The notes below the pieces were generated by a model, which was given only the letters and a program-made list of their open reading frames with translations, was not told the DNA's origin and made no database searches. From the NCBI GenBank assembly GCA_024233005.1, contig JACKQE010000024.1:1-35439 (forward strand): a DNA stretch of 35,439 nucleotides. Direction: 5' to 3'. Position 1 is the stretch's first letter, and each line of letters begins with the position of its first letter. The translations under genes and the position numbers were made by a program. This DNA comes from Akkermansiaceae bacterium. GTDB lineage: Bacteria > Verrucomicrobiota > Verrucomicrobiia > Verrucomicrobiales > DEV007. Positions 8,816-17,289 of the stretch are shown in pieces.

Positions 8816-10192
8816 ATGCATCGATTCCTTGTCCCGACTGTGGTGGCCGCTCTGGTCAACGCGCTGTCCCCTCCTTCCACCGGTGCTCAGGAGGTCAAGG
8901 ACGGGCAATTTGCCGTGTCGTCGAATTTGAAAGTGGGAGTGGCCAAAGTGGACATCACTCCGGATCAGGTCGCCGGTGTCACCGTGGTCGGGCACCGCCG
9001 GGTGGTCACGGGGGTGCGCGATCCGCTCCGGGCCGGTGTGTTGCTTCTGGATGATGGCGAAACGAAGGCCGCCATGGTCACGATGGACACCATCGGCGCC
9101 TGGGAACCCATGGTGGCCGAGGCCCGCAAACGCATCGCCACCGAAACCGGAGTTCCCACCGCCAACATCATGGTGGCGGCCTCGCACAACCATTCCGGTC
9201 CCGGCTACGTGGAGAACCTCCGCTGGGGAACGGAGCTGATCAACAAACTCGCCGCCGCCGCGAAAGAAGCCGCCGCGCACCAGCGGATCGTCACCATCGG
9301 CTACGGTGAGGACCACATCGGATTCGGGATCAACCGCCGGAAAACGATCGATGGCCGGGCGGTGGTGCGATTGAATCCGGACGGTCCGAACGACCCGCGC
9401 GTCAAAGTGCTCCGGTTCGACGATGGGAAGTCGCTGACCCCGGTCGCGGTGGTGATGCACGCGGTCTGCCATCCCTGTTTTTTTACCTGGGGGGACAAAG
9501 GCTCTCCGCCGTACCCGAATGGCTATCCCCAAATGACGGCCGACTATCCCGGGGAGGCCCAGTCTTTTGTCGAGATGGTCTACGGGGGGAAAACCTCCGC
9601 CCTGTTCATGCAGGGGTGTGCCGGTGACATCCGTCCCAATCTCCCCGGCTATCCATACCGCTGCGCCGACGAGGCCGACATCCAGTGGGCGGGCCGCGAT
9701 CTCGGGGGGGCCGTGGTGCGTGCCCTCGCTTTGGCGGTGACCCGCGAGAAACTGCGGGAACGCGAGAGCTTCTACCAGATCCGGGTGGCCAGTGAAGTGG
9801 TCGAACTTCCCGGCAAGGAAGGCCCCGTCCAAGGCGAATTGATGGCCCTCAAAGTGGGACCTTTCCTCTTCCTGACCATGCCCGGCGAACCGATGGTGGA
9901 ATACGGGTTCAAGTTGGAGAAGGCCATCGCCGACCGGGCCATACCCATTGTGGTCGGCTACGCCAACGGCAACATTGGTTACATCGCGACGGCGGACGCC
10001 CATACCGTGGGGGGCTACGAGCCGAACCGTTCCGTGCTCAAGCCCGAAGCTGAGGCGATCATTGAGAAGCAACTCGGCGCGCTCGCGGACCGGGTCGTGG
10101 GCGATGTCTTCGAGTCATTCTCCAAACATCCGAAGGATCTGGAAAAGCGCGCGGCCGAGGAAAAGGCGCGCTTGGAGTCATCCAAGCCCTGA
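8816..10192 (+). CDS. Neutral/alkaline ceramidase-like secreted hydrolase
   Basis: 458 residues from the ATG at 8816; a TTG at 8762 would add an unlikely charged leader. A signal peptide ends near Ala24-Gln25. The protein resembles the N-terminal catalytic domain of neutral/alkaline ceramidases (PF04734): an opening 'vGvAkvDITP', a 'MVTMDTIG' strand and 'SHNHSGPGY' near residues 123-131, where ceramidases have zinc-binding histidine. Later come 'MHAVCHPCFF', 'FMQGCAGDIRPN' and 'GEPMVEYG'. Ceramidases split the amide of ceramide into sphingosine and fatty acid. Many bacterial homologues of this length lack the C-terminal domain and have unknown substrates, so the activity is uncertain. It follows the DUF1501 gene by 46 bases. 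Confidence 0.82.
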   Translation: MHRFLVPTVVAALVNALSPPSTGAQEVKDGQFAVSSNLKVGVAKVDITPDQVAGVTVVGHRRVVTGVRDPLRAGVLLLDDGETKAAMVTMDTIGAWEPMVAEARKRIATETGVPTANIMVAASHNHSGPGYVENLRWGTELINKLAAAAKEAAAHQRIVTIGYGEDHIGFGINRRKTIDGRAVVRLNPDGPNDPRVKVLRFDDGKSLTPVAVVMHAVCHPCFFTWGDKGSPPYPNGYPQMTADYPGEAQSFVEMVYGGKTSALFMQGCAGDIRPNLPGYPYRCADEADIQWAGRDLGGAVVRALALAVTREKLRERESFYQIRVASEVVELPGKEGPVQGELMALKVGPFLFLTMPGEPMVEYGFKLEKAIADRAIPIVVGYANGNIGYIATADAHTVGGYEPNRSVLKPEAEAIIEKQLGALADRVVGDVFESFSKHPKDLEKRAAEEKARLESSKP

Positions 10193-10251
10193 CGAAGGGG
10201 AGCGGGCAAAGGTTTTTCGTGACGACCGGCCGTCTGCCTGATAGAGCATTC

Positions 10252-10281
10252 GGTGGCTCTTTTTCCCAGCTTTGAGCCACC
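10252..10281 (+). promoter_or_regulatory. Perfect 8-bp hairpin just before the MFS start
   Basis: GGTGGCTC (10252-10259) pairs perfectly with GAGCCACC (10274-10281) across a 14-base loop, and the stem ends five bases before the ATG at 10287. The loop holds a run of Ts instead of the T-run following the stem, so it is a poor intrinsic terminator. It could mask the translation start of the transporter operon. Chance pairing cannot be excluded. Confidence 0.35.
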
Positions 10282-10286
10282 TGATC

Positions 10287-11600
10287 ATGTCCCGCTCCGC
10301 GCCCACCTCCGTCCGCCACCGCATCATTGGTGTGACGATGCTGATGGCGTTCATTCTCTATCTCGACCGGATCTGCATGGGCGAGATCGTGAAGTCGGTC
10401 TCCTTCAACCAGGAACTGGGCCTTTCCAAGGAACAGATCGGCTGGCTCCTCGGGGCGTTCTTTTTTGCCTATGCCCTGTTTCAGGTCCCGGCCGGATGGG
10501 CTAGTGATCGCTTCGGGGCGCGTCCCATGCTGACCCTCTACCTGGTGCTGTGGTCGCTTTTCACCCTGCTGACAGGTCTGGTGGGGGGCTTTGTGGGCTT
10601 GCTGGTGGCCCGTCTGCTCTGCGGGGCCGCCGAAGCGGGAGCCTACCCGACCTCCATGGCCCTGATTCGCAAGTGGATTCCCGTGGAGGGACGGGCCAGT
10701 GCCAGCGGGATGGTGTCCCTGGGGGGGCGGCTGGGCGGCACGCTCGCGCCGTTTCTGACGATCTGGATGATTGTGACGCTCGGCCATTGGCGCGCCTCGC
10801 TCTGGATCGACGGGGTGGTCGGGCTTTTCATTGCGGGGATCTTTTGGAAAATGGTGCGCTCCCATCCCGGCCAACATCCTGGCGTCAACGCGTCCGAACT
10901 CGCCCTGATCGGCAATCCCGGCGGGGAACCTCCCCTCAGCAACCGTGAGTTCAAAGCGGCGCTCTGGAGTTTCAGCAAGAGCACCAGCCTGTGGTGCAAC
11001 TCGGCCGCCCAACTGCTGCAGAATCTCGGCTGGGGATTCCTCGTCACCTGGTTGCCGACCTACCTCGTCGAGGAACGCGGCGTTGGTGAAATCGAGGGCG
11101 GCCGTCTCGTCACCTTTGTGCTCGCTTTTGGCATGGTCGGACAGATCGCCGGGGGATGGTTCTGCGACCAGGCCACCCGCCGTTTTGGTCTCCGTCTGGG
11201 ACGCCTCATCCCGATGAGCAGTTCGATGTTTCTTTGTGCGGCCGCGTATGTCTGCTGTCCCTTTGTGGAATCCACCTGGTTGCTCATCGCTTGTTGCTCG
11301 GTGGTTTCGTTTGGCACCGATCTCGCCAATCCCGCGCTCTGGGCCTTCATGGGGGACGTGGGAGGACGGGCCACGGCGGCGGCCGGTGGCTGGGGCAACA
11401 TGTGGGGAAATTTGGGCGCCAGTGCCGGTGCCCTGCTGGTGCCCTGGCTCATGAAAGTCGGGGGCGGTGATGGCAAACTGTGGGTATTCTTCACCCTGGC
11501 CGGGGCCTTCGTCCTCGCCGGTCTCGTGGTCCTGCCGATGGATGCGACGAAAAAGCTCCTGCCCGACTCCCTTCCCGAACCCCAGCCTGATCCTTCATGA
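10287..11600 (+). CDS. MFS transporter, anion:cation symporter-like family
   Basis: 437 residues from the ATG at 10287 (a TTG at 10272 is the alternative). Twelve hydrophobic helices are visible in two groups of six. Helix 1 carries 'ILYLDRICMGE', and the loop between helices 2 and 3 has the MFS signature 'GWASDRFGAR'. 'CGAAEAGAYPTSMALIRKWI' and 'WRASLWIDG' are typical of the ACS family, which imports organic acid anions such as hexuronates, galactonate and phthalate. The stop overlaps the RidA start by four bases. Given the downstream D-Ala-D-Ala dipeptidase, the substrate may be a peptide or amino-acid derivative rather than a sugar acid, but that is inference. Confidence 0.9.
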   Translation: MSRSAPTSVRHRIIGVTMLMAFILYLDRICMGEIVKSVSFNQELGLSKEQIGWLLGAFFFAYALFQVPAGWASDRFGARPMLTLYLVLWSLFTLLTGLVGGFVGLLVARLLCGAAEAGAYPTSMALIRKWIPVEGRASASGMVSLGGRLGGTLAPFLTIWMIVTLGHWRASLWIDGVVGLFIAGIFWKMVRSHPGQHPGVNASELALIGNPGGEPPLSNREFKAALWSFSKSTSLWCNSAAQLLQNLGWGFLVTWLPTYLVEERGVGEIEGGRLVTFVLAFGMVGQIAGGWFCDQATRRFGLRLGRLIPMSSSMFLCAAAYVCCPFVESTWLLIACCSVVSFGTDLANPALWAFMGDVGGRATAAAGGWGNMWGNLGASAGALLVPWLMKVGGGDGKLWVFFTLAGAFVLAGLVVLPMDATKKLLPDSLPEPQPDPS

Positions 11601-12004
11601 ACCATCCGCTCGTCTCCTATCCCCAACTTCCCGGAACGCCCACCTCCCACCTGCCGTTCAGTCCTTGTGTGGTGGTGGGAGAGTTGATCTTTGTCTCCGG
11701 CCAGGCCTCGGTGGATGAGGAGGGCAACCTGGTCAGCGACACCTTTGAGGGCGAGTTCCGCCGTTCCCTGGAGAATGTCCGGCTCGTTCTGGAGGCGGCG
11801 GGGAGTGATCTGGAGCATGTCGTGCAGACCCGCAACTACATCCGGGACCCGGAGGATCTTCCGCTCTACAATGCCCTCTACCGCGAATACTTTCCCGGCC
11901 CGGCGCCGGCCCGGACCACGATCACCAATTGCCTGCCGCCCGCCCTGCGCTATGAGGTGGAAGCGGTGGCCGTGATCCGAAGGCCGGCTGCCGCCGGCGA
12001 GTGA
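11597..12004 (+). CDS. RidA/YjgF/UK114-family protein
   Basis: 135 residues, the normal length for the family. It shows 'FSPCVVVGELIFVSGQASVD' near the N-terminus, 'SLENVRLVLEAAGSDLEHVVQTRNYIRD' in the middle and 'PARTTITNCLPP' near the end. The arginine in 'PARTT' matches the residue that binds carboxylates in RidA. RidA proteins deaminate reactive enamine/imine intermediates made by PLP enzymes, and relatives serve as amidohydrolases in catabolic operons. It starts inside the stop of the MFS gene and ends three bases before the dipeptidase start. A role in amino-acid (perhaps D-alanine) catabolism would fit the operon but is not shown. Confidence 0.9.
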   Translation: MNHPLVSYPQLPGTPTSHLPFSPCVVVGELIFVSGQASVDEEGNLVSDTFEGEFRRSLENVRLVLEAAGSDLEHVVQTRNYIRDPEDLPLYNALYREYFPGPAPARTTITNCLPPALRYEVEAVAVIRRPAAAGE

Positions 12005-12007
12005 CCT

Positions 12008-12892
12008 ATGGCTGACAACATCCCATCATACTCCAACCTATCCCATGCCATGAACACAGACGACAATGACCGTCGCGCCTACTGGGCCGAGCAAATGGAG
12101 GAAGGCTATGCCATGGTGCAAAAGCTCCTTGCCTTTCCAGTGGAGGAATGCGGCGAACGCTTTGCCAGCCTGCCGGACGCGGCCGAGGCCGCGGGAGTCG
12201 AGATGCTTTTTTCCACCACCAAAATCGCGGGCGATCTCGACCGGGTTTATTTCATGCGCGAGAGCCTCGCCGGGGAGGTGATTGAGATCGGTCGCGAGAT
12301 GAATGCGCGGGGCTGGATCCTGAAAATCGAGGAGGGCTTCCGGACGCTCGAAATGCAGCGCCAACTGGTGAGGAAACCCTCCGTCTTCGACGCCATCCTG
12401 AAGAAATGCATCTGGGAAATCGGGGGCGGAATTCCGACGCCCGAGTTCGTGTTCCGCCGGGCCATCGTGCTCGTCGCGAACATTCCCAAGATCGGCACGC
12501 ACATGTCCGGATCGGCGATCGACATCTCCGTCTTCCGCCGCGATGACCACTTCGAGGTCTGGCGCGGCAGTCCCTATCTCGAAATGAGCGAACGCACCCC
12601 GATGCGCTCGCCGTACATTTCCGCCGGGGAACTCGAAAACCGTCTCGCCATTACCGCCATGATGGAGGCGCGCGGCTTCATGCATTTCCCGCAGGAGTTC
12701 TGGCATTTCAACAAGGGCGACGCCGGCGCCCACATTCTCACCGGCAATCCCGCTCCCTGCCGCTACGGCCCGGTGAACTGGAATCCGGAGACCAACGAAG
12801 TCAGCGCCGTCGCCGACCCGATGTCGCCGCTCAATCCGCTCCCGGTGATCGAATCGGAAATTGCCGCGGCATTGCAACGGGCGCGTGGCTGA
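12008..12892 (+). CDS. VanX/DdpX-type D-alanyl-D-alanine dipeptidase (peptidase M15D)
   Basis: 294 residues from the ATG at 12008; an ATG at 12050 (residue 15) is also plausible. The zinc and catalytic signature of M15D peptidases is complete: H165-x6-D172 in 'GTHMSGSAIDISV', E230 and H233 in 'QEFWHF', and an upstream arginine (R112) in 'EEGFRTLEMQ' at the position of the substrate-contacting arginine of VanX. No signal peptide is seen, so it should act in the cytoplasm and split D-Ala-D-Ala or related dipeptides. No van ligase or sensor genes are near, so peptidoglycan dipeptide salvage is likelier than glycopeptide resistance. It is longer than VanX (about 200 residues), with extra N- and C-terminal stretches. 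Confidence 0.88.
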   Translation: MADNIPSYSNLSHAMNTDDNDRRAYWAEQMEEGYAMVQKLLAFPVEECGERFASLPDAAEAAGVEMLFSTTKIAGDLDRVYFMRESLAGEVIEIGREMNARGWILKIEEGFRTLEMQRQLVRKPSVFDAILKKCIWEIGGGIPTPEFVFRRAIVLVANIPKIGTHMSGSAIDISVFRRDDHFEVWRGSPYLEMSERTPMRSPYISAGELENRLAITAMMEARGFMHFPQEFWHFNKGDAGAHILTGNPAPCRYGPVNWNPETNEVSAVADPMSPLNPLPVIESEIAAALQRARG

Positions 12893-12903
12893 GTCCTGCC
12901 AGC

Positions 12904-14412
12904 TTACCGGGGACCCGGCGCGTTGATTTCCCACGAGCGGTGGTCCCAGCCCGGCGGGGTGCCCCGATATTCGTTCTCCTTCAGCTTCAGCGAATTTCCC
13001 GTTTCCCGATCAAAGGAGTCCTTTGAAAGGTGCTCCGGCGCGCTGTCACCGGTCGCGGTGATCCAGTCGTCGAGCAGGGCGGACAGCTTCGCCATGGTGG
13101 AGGCTTGTTCCGGGGCCTTGGCCAGGTTGTGCAACTGCAGCGGGTCCGCCGCCGTGTCGTAAAGTTCCTCCCCGGGACGCGGCGCCAGCAGCACATCGGC
13201 CTGGGCCTCCGTGAGGGTGCCCGCGGCCCGTCCAGCGAGGAGCGACTGATGGGAGGGGGAGCGCACCGAGTCGGCGGGACCCTGCGAGGCCAGGAGAGGG
13301 CGCTGGTTTCTCACATAGAGAAAGTTGCCCGAACGCACGGATCGCCCATGGGCCTCATAGTCATGCCAGTTGTGTTCGGAAAAGGCCAGTTGCCGGACCG
13401 TGGCCTCCGGATGGCGCAGGATCGGCAGCAGGCTCACCCCCTGCATGGTGTCGGGAGCCGCGAGCCCCGCGGCGGCCAGAAAAGTGGGTGCGAGATCAAT
13501 GGCGCTGACCAGACCTCCCGGCGAGGATCCGGGGGAGGTGATGCCTTTGGGCCAATGCGCCACGAGGAAGGTTTTCATGCCGGAATCCTCCAGGCGGGTC
13601 TTCGCGCGGGGAAAGGGGCGTCCATTGTCGGCGAGGAGGAAGAGGAGGGTGTTCTCGAGCTGCCCTTCGCTCTTCAGTTCGTCCACCACCCTGCCGACGA
13701 AGTAATCGAAACGAGTCACCTCGTTGTAATAGGACGCCAGATCCTGCCGCGTTGCCGCGTCATCCCTCAGGAACGGCGGGACCACCACGGCCTCCGGACG
13801 GTGTTTCGGGCCGTAGACCTCCTCTTTCCAGTCGGCATCGGCGTCCCAGGGGCGGTGGGCGTCAGTGGAGGCGAACCAGCAGAAGAACGGCTTGTCCCGG
13901 GGACGCTCCTGAAGCACTTTCACCCAGTTGGCATGGCCCCCTTTGTTGTCCGGCGCCATGCCCGGGTCGGTGTGGTCGAAGGCCGGGGGCTGCGGAGTCC
14001 CGCCCGGCTCCGGCTGGTCGGGGGTCATGTGGTTTTTTCCCGAAAGAGCGGTGTAATAGCCGGCCTCGCGCAGGAGGCGGGGGAACCAGGGGAGATTCGC
14101 CGCGATGGGACGGTGCAGTTCCGAGGCGCGCCCGTTGTTGTGCGGGTAGCGGCCAGTGATGATGCTGGACCGCGAGGGGCTGCAACTGCTTGCGGTGAGG
14201 AAGGCCTGGGTGAAGCGCAGACCGCCCTCGGCGAGACGGTCGAGGTTCGGCGTGCGGGCCGCGGCGTTGCCGTAACAGCCGACGTCGTTCCAGCTCACGT
14301 CGTCAACGATGAAAAGGATCGCGTTGGGACGCTCGTCGGCGGCGGAGGCCGGACCGGTGGCCCCCAGCAAGGCCACCATGAGGAGGAAGGGAAGACGCCA
14401 CGGTAAACTCAT
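12904..14412 (-). CDS. Secreted type I sulfatase (formylglycine-dependent)
   Basis: 502 residues from the ATG at 14412; the frame is open further upstream but that extension lacks sense. A signal peptide ends at about Ala24. The sulfatase signature CSPSR at residues 77-81, followed by 'SSIITGRYP', is the cysteine type that is converted to formylglycine by a separate enzyme. Metal ligands are seen as Asp37-Asp38 ('IVDDVSW') and in 'LFLLADNGRPF', and 'GKNHM' supplies the usual Lys and His. It is of the S1 class common in PVC bacteria, which removes sulfate from polysaccharides or steroids. It converges with the dipeptidase 11 bases away and is divergent from the gene at 14575 across a 162-base shared upstream region in which no clear motif stands out. 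Confidence 0.94.
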   Translation of the reverse strand: MSLPWRLPFLLMVALLGATGPASAADERPNAILFIVDDVSWNDVGCYGNAAARTPNLDRLAEGGLRFTQAFLTASSCSPSRSSIITGRYPHNNGRASELHRPIAANLPWFPRLLREAGYYTALSGKNHMTPDQPEPGGTPQPPAFDHTDPGMAPDNKGGHANWVKVLQERPRDKPFFCWFASTDAHRPWDADADWKEEVYGPKHRPEAVVVPPFLRDDAATRQDLASYYNEVTRFDYFVGRVVDELKSEGQLENTLLFLLADNGRPFPRAKTRLEDSGMKTFLVAHWPKGITSPGSSPGGLVSAIDLAPTFLAAAGLAAPDTMQGVSLLPILRHPEATVRQLAFSEHNWHDYEAHGRSVRSGNFLYVRNQRPLLASQGPADSVRSPSHQSLLAGRAAGTLTEAQADVLLAPRPGEELYDTAADPLQLHNLAKAPEQASTMAKLSALLDDWITATGDSAPEHLSKDSFDRETGNSLKLKENEYRGTPPGWDHRSWEINAPGPR

Positions 14413-14574
14413 GGGACAGTGATACCACCCGGCCGGTCCCGCGGCAACGGCGGATGCCCGCCAACGGCAGGGTGGGGGCAGCAGACCGCGGATGGTGCCA
14501 TGAAAACGCTGCTTTACCGACGCGAGCGAAATCGATAGCGTTTCCCTGGGCGGTCCTTCGACGTCGCGTTCCTC

Positions 14575-16374
14575 ATGAAAAGACCCATCGCCATCGCCGT
14601 TCTCCTCGCCACCCTCGGCCTTGTCCGCGGACGGTCCGAGGAATACTTTCCTCTGGATTCCCGATCCTGGTCGCGAACGGGAGAAGCGATCGTCCTCACC
14701 GACCTTTCCCAGGTCAAACCCTCGGAGGCTCTGGTCACGGGGAAACGCGAAAAGGGCAAGTGGAAGGTAATCCCTTTCACCACGGCTGATCTGGAGGGCA
14801 CCGCGCTCTCGGTCTACGGATTGACGAATCCCGCGGTCGTGCGGCTGGCGCTGCCGCAGCGGGGACCTCACGCCATCTACGTCGGACTGGCCACGACGTC
14901 GGGAGGATTCAACATCGGCGGGAATGGGATCAAGGCGAAGCTGAGCGACGAGCCGGTGTTCAAGCGACTGACCAATCACCTCGCGCTGGCAAAGCATCGT
15001 CGCGCGATGATTCAGGAATGTTTTCTCACGACTGCGGAATTGAACGGCCAGTCAATCGACATCGCCCCGCTGCCCGGATTGCCCGCCACGGTGTGTTACG
15101 TCAAACTTGTGCCGCTCACCAAGGAGGAAATGCAGCGAGCCACGGCCCCGTCCTCCCATCGTACTTCCATTGCGACCTTCGACGGACACAGTTGGATCTG
15201 GCCCTTCAAACCAACCACCGCCGAAGAACTGAAGGAGGAATTTCGAGGCTTTGAGGGCACCGATATCGGCAAATGGTGGTTTCAGGTCACCGGCGCCGAT
15301 CTTGTCTGCTACCCGTCGAAAGTCGGCACCTATCCCGGCGAAGGCACGACGGACTTTCCCACGGAGAACTACGCCGCCTACACGCGCTCGCTGGAGACCC
15401 TGTTCAGCAAAGGAGTCAACCCGCTTCAGGTCGCCCGGGAAACGGCCAAGGCTCAGGGCGCGGAGTTTCACGTGATCCTTCGACCCGCGGGATGGGCCGG
15501 ATCCATGCCCTACGAGGAGACGTTCAACAGCCAGTTTTTCCAGGAACATCCCGAGTGGCGCTGTTTCGATCGCGACGGCACACCGACGTTTTACTTGAGC
15601 TATGCCAATCCGGAAGTGCGTCGGCAGGTGCTGGCGATCTTCCGGGAAACGCTGGCCTTTCAACCCGAGGGCGTCGGATTCGTTTTCAATCGCGGCCTGC
15701 CGCTCATGCTCTGGGAGGATGCCTTCTGTGAGCGCTTTCGAGAAATGCACCAGGCGGACGCAAAATCGGTTCCCGAAGACGATCCTCGCCTGCACGCCAC
15801 GCGTGCCGCCATCATGACGACTTTCCTGACCGAGATTCGGGCGCTGCTCGATGAAACCGCCCTCAAACAAGGCCGTTCCGAGCGCTACAATATCTCCCTC
15901 GGAACCTTTGCCAGGGAGGCCGACAATCAGAAATGGGGTCTCGATCTGCCGGCCTGGATTCAGCGGGGCCTCGTCGACGACATTGCTGTGACCTGGTTTG
16001 CCTACCACACCTCTTTCGAGACCGCGCCCGGTCAGATCGACATGGACTACTATCGTCGGATTACCGAGGGCACCAAGACGAAGGCCTACCCCATGGTCAT
16101 CGCGTGGAAGACCGGCAAGCCCAGAGACTTCTGCCAAAAGGTGAGTGACTTCCTCGCTGCCGGAGCCCCCGGTGTCGCCATCTGGGATCCGCAAGTGCAC
16201 CAAGGCTGGCCTGAAGGCTCTCCCGGCAATGTCTTCGATGTTCTCGGCCAGCTCGGCCATCAGGAAGACCTCCAGCGCTGGGCCCACGACGGCGTCCCTC
16301 AACCGCTCGCCATTCCCCTCACTCGGCTCGATGACAACTACTTCAGCCGCTGGTTCCCCAACACCGGGTTCTGA
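14575..16374 (+). CDS. Secreted glycoside-hydrolase-like TIM-barrel protein
   Basis: 599 residues with a signal peptide of about 20 residues. An N-terminal beta-rich domain (about 20-180) precedes a TIM-barrel-like region (about 200-520). Barrel-like segments include 'AQGAEFHVILRPAGWAG', 'LSYANPEVRRQVLAIFRE', 'PEGVGFVFNRGLPLMLWED', 'VDDIAVTWFAYH' and 'AAGAPGVAIWDP'. This pattern of an early loop with a travel to 'HPEW' and then 'yanPevR' is typical of hypothetical glycoside hydrolase families in verrucomicrobia. Candidate acids are the Glu/Asp in 'MLWEDAF', but I cannot assign catalytic residues or a CAZy family. Nine bases separate it from the next gene, so the two are co-transcribed, and the divergent sulfatase suggests sulfated glycan as a common substrate. 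Confidence 0.7.
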   Translation: MKRPIAIAVLLATLGLVRGRSEEYFPLDSRSWSRTGEAIVLTDLSQVKPSEALVTGKREKGKWKVIPFTTADLEGTALSVYGLTNPAVVRLALPQRGPHAIYVGLATTSGGFNIGGNGIKAKLSDEPVFKRLTNHLALAKHRRAMIQECFLTTAELNGQSIDIAPLPGLPATVCYVKLVPLTKEEMQRATAPSSHRTSIATFDGHSWIWPFKPTTAEELKEEFRGFEGTDIGKWWFQVTGADLVCYPSKVGTYPGEGTTDFPTENYAAYTRSLETLFSKGVNPLQVARETAKAQGAEFHVILRPAGWAGSMPYEETFNSQFFQEHPEWRCFDRDGTPTFYLSYANPEVRRQVLAIFRETLAFQPEGVGFVFNRGLPLMLWEDAFCERFREMHQADAKSVPEDDPRLHATRAAIMTTFLTEIRALLDETALKQGRSERYNISLGTFAREADNQKWGLDLPAWIQRGLVDDIAVTWFAYHTSFETAPGQIDMDYYRRITEGTKTKAYPMVIAWKTGKPRDFCQKVSDFLAAGAPGVAIWDPQVHQGWPEGSPGNVFDVLGQLGHQEDLQRWAHDGVPQPLAIPLTRLDDNYFSRWFPNTGF

Positions 16375-16383
16375 TTCCACCCC

Positions 16384-17289
16384 ATGAAAAATACCTCCCC
16401 CTTCCTCGCGTTACCGCTCACGATCTCCCTGCTCAGTGCTGCCGTCGCGAGCTCGACCGCGACCGCCGCTGATGAGTCGGTGCCCGCGGGACAGCGCATT
16501 TTTACCTGTGGGCACAGCTTTCATGTGTTCACCTACCAGCAAGTCGCCGAGATCGCCCGGTTGGCCGGCATCACCGATCATCAGCTGGTTGGCATTTCCA
16601 GCATCGGAGGATCCAGAGTCATTCAGCATTGGAAGGTGCCGGACGAGAAAAACGCCGCCAAGGCGGCCCTGAGGGCCGGGAAAGTTGATTTCCTGACCCT
16701 GTCGCCAATCTGGCTGCCGGACGAAGGCATCGAGAATTTCGTGAAACTCGGACTGGCCCATCAGCCCGACCTTCGCGTCACCGTGCAGGAATACTGGCTG
16801 CCCAACGATGAATACGTGCCCGTCTATCCGCTCCAAACCAAAAAACCGACCGATCACAACGCCACCGACCTCGCCAAACTCCGGGCGGACAATGCCCGCT
16901 ATGCGAAAGACATCGAGGACCTCGTCCGCGGAATCAATCAGCGCGCCGGGAAAAACGCGGTGGTCGTCGTTCCCGTCGGACTCGCCGCCAGTGCCCTGCG
17001 GGAAAAAATCGCCGCCGGAGAAGCCCCGGGCCTCAAGGACCAGTGGTCCCTCTTCCGCGATCCCTGGGGCCACGCCCTCGCGCCACTGCAAATGCTCTCC
17101 AGCTACTGCCACTTCGCCGTCATCTATCGCCGCAGCCCCGTTGGATTGCCCCGGCCTTCCGCTTTCAAATCTCTCACCCACATGAGTCAGGCGGATCAAG
17201 AAAAACTCAACCACCTCCTCCAGGAACTGGCTTGGGAAGCCGTGAGCACCCACCCCATGACGGGCCTGACTTCCGGCACAAAACCCTGA
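16384..17289 (+). CDS. Secreted SGNH/GDSL-hydrolase-like protein
   Basis: 301 residues with a signal peptide ending near Ala28. The first motif after it, 'FTCGHSFHVF', has the G-x-S arrangement of the SGNH block I serine, followed by the helix 'YQQVAEIARLAGI' and 'LVGISSIGGSR', as in SGNH-like proteins of the DUF4886 type. 'DFLTLSPIW' and 'VTVQEYWLPNDEY' could be the block II and III strands. A conserved late Asp-x-x-His pair is not obvious ('DQWSLFRDPWGHALAPLQ' is the best candidate). If active it would be an esterase or deacetylase acting on a glycan substituent, in keeping with its operon partner. The family assignment is tentative. Confidence 0.55.
   Translation: MKNTSPFLALPLTISLLSAAVASSTATAADESVPAGQRIFTCGHSFHVFTYQQVAEIARLAGITDHQLVGISSIGGSRVIQHWKVPDEKNAAKAALRAGKVDFLTLSPIWLPDEGIENFVKLGLAHQPDLRVTVQEYWLPNDEYVPVYPLQTKKPTDHNATDLAKLRADNARYAKDIEDLVRGINQRAGKNAVVVVPVGLAASALREKIAAGEAPGLKDQWSLFRDPWGHALAPLQMLSSYCHFAVIYRRSPVGLPRPSAFKSLTHMSQADQEKLNHLLQELAWEAVSTHPMTGLTSGTKP

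Noticed and set aside
7192..8880. A 562-codon open frame on the minus strand
   Set aside because: It is antisense to the DUF1501 gene, which has full family motifs and a Tat signal.
12008..12892. Vancomycin resistance locus
   Set aside because: Only the dipeptidase is present; there is no D-Ala-D-Lac ligase, dehydrogenase or VanRS pair nearby.
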